The notes under the pieces were generated by a model. It saw only the letters and a program-made list of their open reading frames with translations. It had not been told where the DNA came from and did no database searches. Shown piece by piece: positions 1 through 4,730 of a stretch of DNA of 5,548 bases. Made by a program: the position numbers and the translations under genes. Each line of letters opens with the position of its first letter. Position 1 is the stretch's first letter. This stretch comes from Armatimonadota bacterium (GTDB taxonomy: Bacteria; Sysuimicrobiota; Sysuimicrobiia; Sysuimicrobiales; Humicultoraceae), in contig JACQHU010000069.1 of assembly GCA_016198805.1 (NCBI GenBank), positions 1-5,548 on the forward strand, in the 5' to 3' direction.

Positions 1-873
1 GTGGTGCCATTTGTGACCGAGGCCATCTACCAGAACCTCGTGCGCAGCGTCGAATCCGACGCGCCCGAGAGCGTGCACCTGTGCGACTTCCCTGAGCCCC
101 AGGCCGCCTGGCGTGACCCCGGGCTGGAGGCACTGATGGGGGGCGTCCGGGACCTGGTGAGCCTGGGCCGGGCGGCCCGCGCCACGGCCAGGATCCGGGT
201 CCGTCAGCCCCTGCCCGGGGCGTTGATCGTCACCATGCACCGCGGGCTGCGCGACCAGCGCGAGTTGACAGACCTGCTCGCAGACGAACTGAACGTGAAA
301 GCCGTGCGCTTCATCGACGACGCGTCGCGGTATGTGTCCTTCCAGGTGAAGCCGCGCTTCGACCGCCTGGGTCCCAAGTACGGCGCCCGGGTCCAGCCCA
401 TCGCGGCCGCGCTGCGAGGACTGGACCCCTCGCAGGTCGTGGCCGCCGCCAGCCGCGGCCAGGCCGTGACCGTCCAGGTCGCCGGCGAGCCGATTCAGAT
501 CGAGCCGGACGAGCTCGACGTCCGCCTTCAGGAGGCCCGGGGGTATGCCGCCTCGGGGATGGGCGGCAACCTGGTCATCCTCGAAACGGCCATCGACGAC
601 CGCCTGGCGCTGGAGGGACGTGCGCGGGAACTGGTCCATCACATCCAGCAGATGCGGAAAGACCAGGGGCTGGAGGTGAGCGACCGGATCGTCCTCTACC
701 TGGATGGCGACGTGGGGCTGGAGGACCTGCTGGCGGCGCACCGTGAGTACGTCTTGGCGGAGACGCTGGGCACCGACATCCGCCCCGGGGCGGCGGCGAA
801 GCCGGGTGCCAGGGAGCTGCGCCTGGACGGCCTGGTCGCGCATCTGGCGGTGGAACGCCTGCCGCAGGCCTGA
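1..873 (+). CDS. ileS: Isoleucyl-tRNA synthetase, C-terminal part (5' end outside window)
   Basis: This is the last 290 residues of the cytoplasmic enzyme that charges tRNA-Ile with isoleucine. The frame is open at the left edge, so the GTG at position 1 is an internal valine codon and not a start. Residues 1-75 look like the end of the anticodon-binding helical domain (PFVTEAIYQNLV, then RIRVRQPLP at about 64-72). Residues about 118-235 match the C-terminal region of long, type-2 (eukaryote-like) IleS, with RFDRLGPKYGARV and then EGRARELVHHIQQMRKDQGL at 205-224, followed by SDRIVLYL. No C-terminal zinc-binding cysteine cluster is present, as expected for type 2 and unlike E. coli-type IleS. 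The HIGH and KMSKS motifs lie outside the window. The stop is TGA at 871-873. In Bacillus, ileS also stands just before a DksA-type gene and lspA; here a minus-strand gene separates them. Confidence 0.95.
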   Translation: MVPFVTEAIYQNLVRSVESDAPESVHLCDFPEPQAAWRDPGLEALMGGVRDLVSLGRAARATARIRVRQPLPGALIVTMHRGLRDQRELTDLLADELNVKAVRFIDDASRYVSFQVKPRFDRLGPKYGARVQPIAAALRGLDPSQVVAAASRGQAVTVQVAGEPIQIEPDELDVRLQEARGYAASGMGGNLVILETAIDDRLALEGRARELVHHIQQMRKDQGLEVSDRIVLYLDGDVGLEDLLAAHREYVLAETLGTDIRPGAAAKPGARELRLDGLVAHLAVERLPQA

Positions 874-876
874 GGC

Positions 877-900
877 GGCGGCACCGAACACATGTGCGCC
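877..900. terminator. Possible hairpin between convergent ileS and CmcI-like genes
   Basis: GGCGGCAC (877-884) can pair with GTGCGCC (894-900) through one bulged G, leaving a 9-nt loop. It lies in the 43-bp gap between two convergent stop codons, where a bidirectional terminator would be expected. There is no U-run on either side, so intrinsic termination is doubtful and this is only a candidate. Confidence 0.22.
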
Positions 901-916
901 TGTGGATCCTCAGCGC

Positions 917-1642
917 TTACCTGATCTTCTTGAGGTAGCCGCGGGGATTGAAGGTGAGGAGGAACTTGTGCTTGCGTTCGTCGACGACGAAGCCCCTGTG
1001 CTGCTGCAGGAACTCCTCCACGGCTTCCATGGGCCCCGGGCCGAACCCGGGTGCCACGGGATGCCCGTTGATGTTGGTGTCCTCCACGATCAGGTAACTG
1101 CCCTTGCTCACCAGCGGGGCGTAGGCGTTGAACTCGGCCAGGACATGGGCCTTCCTGTGGTCGGAGTCGAGGATGACCATCACCCGGTCGGACGCGCGCA
1201 CCGACTGTCTCACTGTGTCCAGAATCTCCGGAGACGTGGAGGAGCCGCGCAGGTAGCGGATCCGGGCGTGCTGCGGTCGGGCCCGGGAGTCTCGAATGTC
1301 GATCGTGATGATCCGGCCGCAGTCGAGCAGGTCGCAGACCGAGGCGAGAAACAGGGCGCTTCCCCCGTCCGCGGTTCCCGACTCGATGATCAGGTCCGGC
1401 TTCACCTCGTGGATGATCTCCTGGTACAGCCAGAGATCCAGCGGGCATTTCTGGGCCGGGACACCCAGCCATGAGGTACTCGCCCAGGTCTTGCCGACAT
1501 CGGCTGCTTCATAGTAGAGCGCGTGGAACTGCGCCACGATGTCGCGTTCGGACCGGCGGCCGCCCGGGGACCGGTCGCGGATGACACCTTTCAGTCCCGC
1601 GAGGTGTTGCTCCAGCGATCGGAGGAAGCCTCTCTGGTTCAT
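917..1642 (-). CDS. CmcI-family (cephalosporin hydroxylase-like) SAM-dependent protein, likely O-methyltransferase
   Basis: This 241-residue protein is full length for the CmcI family (Pfam cephalosporin hydroxylase). The N-terminal half has the typical WLGVPAQKCPLDLWLYQEII stretch (58-77). A Rossmann-type SAM-binding segment follows, IIESGTADGGSALFLA (85-100). Acidic residues in VILDSDHRKAH (156-166) and IVEDTNINGHP (185-195) correspond to the regions that hold substrate and metal in CmcI. The family was named for a cephamycin biosynthesis enzyme, but other members act as sugar O-methyltransferases on glycolipids or polysaccharides, and no antibiotic gene is visible nearby. O-methylation of a cell-surface glycan is therefore only an inference. 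The ATG at 1642 is preceded by GGAGG (1653-1657, minus strand) at 10 nt. The gene runs against its neighbours and sits inside an otherwise conserved gene order, which suggests an accessory insertion. The family call is sure; the substrate is unknown. Confidence 0.88.
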   Translation of the reverse strand: MNQRGFLRSLEQHLAGLKGVIRDRSPGGRRSERDIVAQFHALYYEAADVGKTWASTSWLGVPAQKCPLDLWLYQEIIHEVKPDLIIESGTADGGSALFLASVCDLLDCGRIITIDIRDSRARPQHARIRYLRGSSTSPEILDTVRQSVRASDRVMVILDSDHRKAHVLAEFNAYAPLVSKGSYLIVEDTNINGHPVAPGFGPGPMEAVEEFLQQHRGFVVDERKHKFLLTFNPRGYLKKIR

Positions 1643-1654
1643 GGCGCTTGAGCC

Positions 1655-1692
1655 TCCGGCGTCAGGCTGGCAGGTCCGGGGTCAGGCTAGCA
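1655..1692. repeat. Imperfect 18-bp direct repeat, 20-bp period, upstream of the CmcI-like gene
   Basis: TCCGGCGTCAGGCTGGCA (1655-1672) and TCCGGGGTCAGGCTAGCA (1675-1692) match at 16 of 18 positions and are offset by 20 bp, about two helical turns. The left copy overlaps the ribosome binding site of the minus-strand gene, and the right copy contains its candidate -10 box. This layout would suit a tandem regulator site, or it may be a chance local duplication. Confidence 0.5.
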
Positions 1693-1712
1693 CGGGGGAA
1701 GTGATGCGTCAA
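1684..1712 (-). promoter_or_regulatory. Candidate sigma-70-type promoter for the CmcI-like gene
   Basis: Read on the minus strand, TTGACG (1712-1707, five of six to the -35 consensus) is followed after exactly 17 bp by TAGCCT (1689-1684), which keeps the key T, A and final T of a -10 box. Transcription would start near 1677, about 35 nt before the ATG. Support is by sequence match only, and the -10 is weak. Confidence 0.4.
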
Positions 1713-1717
1713 AAGGT

Positions 1718-1742
1718 GCGCGGCCGCGCGGCCCGCGCGGCC
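1718..1742. repeat. Triple GCGCGGCC repeat between divergent promoters
   Basis: Three exact copies of GCGCGGCC lie at 1718-1725, 1726-1733 and 1735-1742. The block sits between the two candidate -35 boxes (minus strand 1707-1712, plus strand 1752-1757), where a shared operator could reach both promoters. In DNA this GC-rich, low-complexity repeats also arise without function. Confidence 0.4.
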
Positions 1743-1751
1743 CGGGCCCCC

Positions 1752-1781
1752 TTGCCAGGGCGGGGGACCGTCGAGTAAGAT
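1752..1781 (+). promoter_or_regulatory. Candidate sigma-70-type promoter for the dksA-lspA-lgt-rluD-pyrR operon
   Basis: TTGCCA (1752-1757, five of six to the -35 consensus) is followed after 18 bp by TAAGAT (1776-1781, four of six to the -10, with the essential TA and final T). A start near 1788 would give a leader of about 38 nt before the ATG at 1826. The -10 and the nearby GATTTTA stand out as the only AT-rich points in a very GC-rich region. No other good promoter is seen in the gaps further along, so it probably serves the whole run. Confidence 0.5.
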
Positions 1782-1795
1782 GGTGCGGGATTTTA

Positions 1796-1819
1796 CGCGC
1801 CTGGCGCGATTCCAGGAGG
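1796..1819 (+). promoter_or_regulatory. Leader palindrome and hairpin overlapping the dksA-type gene's ribosome binding site
   Basis: CGCGCCTGGCGCG (1796-1808) is a perfect odd palindrome just after the predicted transcription start. Its centre can instead pair downstream: CCTGG (1800-1804) with CCAGG (1812-1816), loop of 7 nt. The second arm covers the first part of the strong Shine-Dalgarno AGGAGGT (1814-1820). The two folds exclude each other. Both stems are short, so a regulatory role is only a possibility. Confidence 0.3.
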
Positions 1820-1825
1820 TCTGCC

Positions 1826-2425
1826 ATGCCCAGTAAGGCCGTTACTCGGGCGCGCCGTACCCGACGGGGCACTGCCAGGACCGCACGCGGCAACCAGAGC
1901 GGCAACCAGAAAGGGCGGACGAAGAATGCCCGGGCAGCCCGGGTGGTGCGGGTGAAGGCCGGCACCGGCCGGCCCATGCGGGTGAAACCGGCGACCATGA
2001 CACGCCTCTCCAAGGGCGCGCTGGTCTCTGCCGCCAAGGCCAAGCCCCTGACCAAGCGCGAACTGGAGGAGTTCCGCCGGATGCTGGAGGCCGAGCGGGA
2101 CCGGCTGAGCGACGAACTGGAGGCGATCGAGGAGCACCTCCCCGAGGTCGAGCAGGTCGCCATGGATGCCACCGGCGGGTACGACGAGGACCTGGCCGAC
2201 GTCGCCAGTGACACATTCGAGCGCGAGAAGGGTTTCGCCATTGAGAACAGCGTCCAGGATCTCCTGACCCAGGTCGAGGAGGCGCTTGGCCGCATCGAGG
2301 AGGGCACGTACGGCATCTGCGAGATCTGCGGTCAGCCGATCCATCCCGACCGGCTCCGCGCGCTGCCGTACGCCCGGCTGTGCATCAACTGCAAGGCGCG
2401 CGAAGAACAGGCGACGCCGCGATAA
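1826..2425 (+). CDS. DksA/TraR-type C4 zinc-finger protein with long basic N-terminal tail
   Basis: This 199-residue protein has a C-terminal DksA/TraR zinc finger with C165, C168, C186 and C189 (Cx2C-x17-Cx2C) in ICEICGQ and LCINCK. An acidic helical hairpin precedes it (about 76-155), including the DLADVASDTFEREK stretch (122-135) typical of Gram-positive YteA/YlyA-like members. Such proteins insert a coiled coil into the RNA polymerase secondary channel or otherwise modulate transcription. The position just before lspA matches B. subtilis ylyA. The first 74 residues are unusual: 22 Lys/Arg, no Asp/Glu, and rich in Ala, Gly and Thr, so probably disordered and nucleic-acid binding. The ATG at 1826 is well supported by AGGAGGT (1814-1820) at 5-nt spacing. 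Methionines at 51 and 58 lack such a signal, so the tail is likely real. The family is sure; its exact target in this organism is inferred. Confidence 0.92.
   Translation: MPSKAVTRARRTRRGTARTARGNQSGNQKGRTKNARAARVVRVKAGTGRPMRVKPATMTRLSKGALVSAAKAKPLTKRELEEFRRMLEAERDRLSDELEAIEEHLPEVEQVAMDATGGYDEDLADVASDTFEREKGFAIENSVQDLLTQVEEALGRIEEGTYGICEICGQPIHPDRLRALPYARLCINCKAREEQATPR
1887..1910 (+). repeat. Perfect 12-bp tandem duplication inside the basic tail
   Basis: GCGGCAACCAGA occurs twice back to back (1887-1898 and 1899-1910). It is a whole number of codons and gives GNQ-S-GNQ in the basic tail. A second pair, TGCGGGTGAA at 1947-1956 and 1977-1986, encodes the two RVK motifs 30 bp apart. The tail appears to have grown partly by small in-frame duplications. 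Confidence 0.6.
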
Positions 2426-2922
2426 TCCCTCCCGATCCGCCCGCGCGCGCGGCCGCACGACGGTTCTGGCCGGGCCTGCTGGCGGCGTCCGTGCTGGTTG
2501 CCGGGATCGACCAGTGGGTGAAGGCCGCGGTGGCTGATGCGATCCCGGCCTCGGTCAGCGTCACGGTTCTCCCCGGCCTCCTGAGCCTGACGCATGTGCA
2601 GAATCGCGGCGTGGCCTTCGGTCTGTTTTCGGGGGCCTCACCGCTGATCACGGCGATGGCCGCGTTGACCCTGATCGCGCTGCTGTCCTACAACAAGGGC
2701 CGCCAGCTTCGATCGCGCACCGCCGCGGCCGGCGTCGCCGGCATGGCCGGAGGCGCGCTGGGGAACCTGATCGATCGGGTGCGGCTCGGCTACGTCGTCG
2801 ACTACCTCGATGTCCACGTCTGGCCGGTCTTCAACCTGGCCGACGTCGCCATCGTCCTTGGAGCCGGCCTCCTGATCCTGGCGCTGTCACGCGAAGCCAA
2901 CCTGACGCAGTCTCGGAGGTGA
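2380..2922 (+). CDS. lspA: Lipoprotein signal peptidase (signal peptidase II)
   Basis: This integral membrane aspartyl protease removes the signal peptide from diacylglyceryl-modified prolipoproteins, the step after Lgt. Numbering from GTG 2380 (180 residues), family motifs are complete: IDQWVK in TM1 (43-48), NRGVAFGLFSG (75-85), GGALGNLIDR (124-133), GYVVDYLDV (137-145) and FNLADV (151-156). By alignment with Pseudomonas LspA the catalytic aspartates are D141 and D155. Four membrane helices are evident. The start is uncertain. GTG 2380 is the only usual start codon before TM1; it overlaps the upstream gene by 46 bp and has no Shine-Dalgarno. Later in-frame GTG 2491 would cut into TM1. Non-standard ATA 2422 or ATC 2425, at the upstream stop codon, would give about 165 residues, nearer the family norm. 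Translation is probably coupled to the upstream gene. The stop TGA is at 2920-2922. Confidence 0.93.
   Translation: MHQLQGARRTGDAAIIPPDPPARAAARRFWPGLLAASVLVAGIDQWVKAAVADAIPASVSVTVLPGLLSLTHVQNRGVAFGLFSGASPLITAMAALTLIALLSYNKGRQLRSRTAAAGVAGMAGGALGNLIDRVRLGYVVDYLDVHVWPVFNLADVAIVLGAGLLILALSREANLTQSRR
2915..2922 (+). promoter_or_regulatory. Strong Shine-Dalgarno for the lgt homologue overlapping the lspA stop
   Basis: GGAGGTGA is an extended match to the 16S rRNA 3' end. It contains the lspA stop TGA (2920-2922) and stands 4 nt before the GTG at 2927. This fixes the start of the lgt homologue and suggests translation coupled to lspA. Confidence 0.75.
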
Positions 2923-2926
2923 GGGC

Positions 2927-3697
2927 GTGCGGCAGATTCTCTACGATCTGTGGGGCATTCCGATCTCCAGTTTTGGGGTCTTCCTCCTGCTGGCCTTCTT
3001 CGCGGCCATCGCCGTCGCGCGCCGCGCCGCGCACACCCGGCTCGGGGTCGATCCCAACCAGACCCTGGATCTGGCGCTGTACGCCATCATCGCCGGCATC
3101 GTCGGGGGCCGGATCGGCTTTATCTTGATCAGCCCCGAGCAGTTTCTCCAGGATCCGATCAAAATGGTGACCCTCTGGCGTGACGGCGGTCTGGTCTTCT
3201 ATGGGGCGCTGATCGCCGCCCTGCTGCTGATCCGGGTGTACACGAAGCGCTGGACGGTCTCGTTCGGCGCCCTGCTGGATGCGTTCGCGCCGGGGCTGGT
3301 CCTGGGATACGGGATCGCCATGATCGGCGCACTGCTCCACGGCCTGTTCCCGGGGAAAGCCACCGGGGTTCCATGGGCGATCGACGTGTTCCTGGTGCGG
3401 CGGCATCCGACGCAGATCTACCTGGCGCTCGCTGCAGCCGCGGTGCTCCTGATCCTACGGGCGCAACGCCAGCAGCAGCTGGCCCCGGGCACGCTGTTCA
3501 CGCTGGCATTGTTCCTGCAGGCCGTGGCGCGGTTCGTCGTGGACTTCTTCGTCGATGCACCGGCCGCGGCCGGCCCCTTCACGCTGGGCCAGCTCGCCAG
3601 CGGCGTGGTGGCCCTGGTCACAGGCGCGCTGCTCGTCAGGCTCCAGCGGCGGGCGCCGGTCGAGGAGGCCGAGCCGGTCGCCGGGGTCCCGGTCTAG
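2927..3697 (+). CDS. lgt: Divergent Lgt-family protein (prolipoprotein diacylglyceryl transferase homologue)
   Basis: Lgt moves diacylglycerol from phosphatidylglycerol to the lipobox cysteine of prolipoproteins in the membrane. This 256-residue, multi-helix protein keeps the family scaffold: GGRIGFIL (60-67), LWRDGGLVFYGALI (83-96), LLDAFAPGLVLGYGI (116-130), VPWAI (148-152), RHPTQIY (159-165), RFVVDFF (202-208) and FTLGQ (218-222). Key positions differ. The GRxGN signature (E. coli R143, N146) reads AMIGA (131-135). The E of the following NGE is L140, the E after QLY is L166, and the EFxR arginine (E. coli R239) is V209. The YG tyrosine (Y26) is F17. Glycines G134, G139 and G143 remain. The alignment is from memory and by eye. 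It may be an Lgt with altered chemistry or an inactive or repurposed paralogue. GTG 2927 is chosen for its strong ribosome binding site. It directly follows lspA, which supports a link to lipoprotein processing. Confidence 0.85.
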   Translation: MRQILYDLWGIPISSFGVFLLLAFFAAIAVARRAAHTRLGVDPNQTLDLALYAIIAGIVGGRIGFILISPEQFLQDPIKMVTLWRDGGLVFYGALIAALLLIRVYTKRWTVSFGALLDAFAPGLVLGYGIAMIGALLHGLFPGKATGVPWAIDVFLVRRHPTQIYLALAAAAVLLILRAQRQQQLAPGTLFTLALFLQAVARFVVDFFVDAPAAAGPFTLGQLASGVVALVTGALLVRLQRRAPVEEAEPVAGVPV

Positions 3698-3733
3698 GGC
3701 GACCTCCTGGCGTTCCTCCATCATCGGGTAGGG

Positions 3734-4714
3734 ATGAGCCGCACGACGCCATCGGACGCGCCGCGGTCAGCCCGGCGCTTCGTATTCGTCGTCGAGCCCC
3801 CGGACGGCGGCCGCCGGCTCGACACGTACCTGGCCGAGCAACTCCCCCACCTGTCGCGGACCCGCATCCAGACCCTGATCGCGGCCGGCAGCGTGGCCAT
3901 CGGCGGACCCGCCCCCCGTACTGTCAGGGCCAGCGACCGGGTGCGTCCGGGCGACCGGATTGAGGTCGACGTCCCTCCTCCGGAGCCGGCGGCGTTACGT
4001 CCCGAGCCCATCCCCCTGGAGGTCGTCCACGAGGACGAGGACGTGCTGGTCATCAACAAGCCGGCCGGCCTGACGGTGCACCCGGGCGCCGGCCGGCCGT
4101 CCGGCACCCTGGTGCACGCGGTGCTGGCGCACTGCCCCGATCTTCCCGGCATCGGTGGCGAGCAGCGGCCGGGGATCGTGCACCGCCTCGACAAGGACAC
4201 CTCCGGGCTGCTGGTCGTCGCGAAGACAGAGGCCGCGCTCCGCCACTTGCAGGCCGAGATCCAGTCGCGCCGGGCACGCCGCGACTATCTGGCTCTGGTC
4301 CATGGCCGCGTGGCGCGGGAGGAGGGGATCATCGACGCGCCGATCGGCCGGGATCCCCGCCACAGGACGCGGATGGCCGTTGTCGCGACTGGCCGGCGCG
4401 CGGTCACCTTCTACCGCGTGCGCGAGGGGTACCCCCGGGCCACCCTGCTCGAGGTGCGGCTCGAGACCGGCCGGACGCACCAGATCCGTGTGCACTGCGC
4501 CTCGCTGGGGCATCCGGTGGTCGGGGACCCGGTCTACGGACGCCGGCCGAACCCCTGGGGACTCCGGCGGCAGGCGCTGCATGCCTACCGCCTGACCTTC
4601 GTGCACCCGTCATCGGGTCGCGAGCTGACATTGACCGTGCCGCTGCCGGCCGACATCGACGCGGCGCTGCAGGCGCTGCGGGCGGAAGCGGCCGCATCCG
4701 GCCGCCGCCGGTGA
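3734..4714 (+). CDS. RluA/RluD-family 23S rRNA pseudouridine synthase
   Basis: This enzyme converts uridine to pseudouridine in RNA, for RluD in helix 69 of 23S rRNA. The 326-residue length equals that of E. coli RluD. Residues about 16-80 form an S4 RNA-binding domain (RRLDTYLAEQLPHLSRTRIQ, 27-46). The catalytic domain follows: VLVINKPAGLTVHPG (104-118), GIVHRLDKDTSGLLVVAKT (147-165) with catalytic D153, RRDYLALVHG (182-191), LETGRTHQIRVH (243-254) and LGHPVVGDPVYG (258-269). All motifs are intact. It corresponds to B. subtilis ylyB, between lspA and pyrR. Start ATG 3734 is the only usual start before the S4 domain, though its ribosome binding site is poor: GGGTAGGG abuts the codon. The 36-nt spacer before it carries ACCTCCT and CCTCC. 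The exact RNA target is not certain, so no symbol is given. Confidence 0.94.
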   Translation: MSRTTPSDAPRSARRFVFVVEPPDGGRRLDTYLAEQLPHLSRTRIQTLIAAGSVAIGGPAPRTVRASDRVRPGDRIEVDVPPPEPAALRPEPIPLEVVHEDEDVLVINKPAGLTVHPGAGRPSGTLVHAVLAHCPDLPGIGGEQRPGIVHRLDKDTSGLLVVAKTEAALRHLQAEIQSRRARRDYLALVHGRVAREEGIIDAPIGRDPRHRTRMAVVATGRRAVTFYRVREGYPRATLLEVRLETGRTHQIRVHCASLGHPVVGDPVYGRRPNPWGLRRQALHAYRLTFVHPSSGRELTLTVPLPADIDAALQALRAEAAASGRRR

Positions 4715-4729
4715 GGAAGTGGTGGCGGT
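4701..4729 (+). promoter_or_regulatory. Hairpin and PyrR-loop-like sequence at the pyrR translation start
   Basis: CCGCCGCC (4702-4709) pairs with GGTGGCGG (4721-4728) over eight base pairs, one of them G-U, and 4701-4729 adds another G-U. The 11-nt loop holds the Shine-Dalgarno GAGGAA (4713-4718). The right arm contains the upstream GTG candidates. CCGGTGAGG (4708-4716) also fits the core CCNGNGAGG of the loop bound by B. subtilis PyrR, but the short flanking stem of that consensus is not present. Translational control of pyrR is possible but unproven. Confidence 0.35.
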
Positions 4730-4730
4730 G

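Noticed and set aside
696..1472. 258-codon minus-strand frame and 256-codon plus-strand frame across the ileS end and the CmcI-like gene
   Set aside because: Both run through parts of two real genes in other frames and give Arg/Pro-rich sequence without recognisable motifs.
1643..1825. tRNA, small RNA gene or T-box-like leader in the divergent region
   Set aside because: No cloverleaf, T-box or other known RNA pattern is visible; only promoters, repeats and short hairpins.
1687..2458. Minus-strand frames opposite the DksA-type gene
   Set aside because: They mirror a gene with clear zinc-finger motifs and a strong ribosome binding site, and show only Ser/Arg/Pro-rich or Leu/Gly-rich shadow composition.
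3315..3400. Frameshift in lgt as the cause of the missing signature residues
   Set aside because: The reading frame continues through conserved VPWAI, HPTQIY and RFVVDFF motifs, and the glycine spacing of the signature is kept, so the changes look like substitutions.
2831..3406. Minus-strand frame opposite the lspA and lgt region
   Set aside because: Gln/Asp/Arg-rich antisense shadow of membrane-protein codons, with no motif.
3373..3963. 196-codon plus-strand frame bridging the lgt homologue and the rluD-type gene
   Set aside because: It overlaps the conserved 3' part of one gene and the S4 domain of the next, and its Gly/Arg/Pro-rich product resembles nothing.
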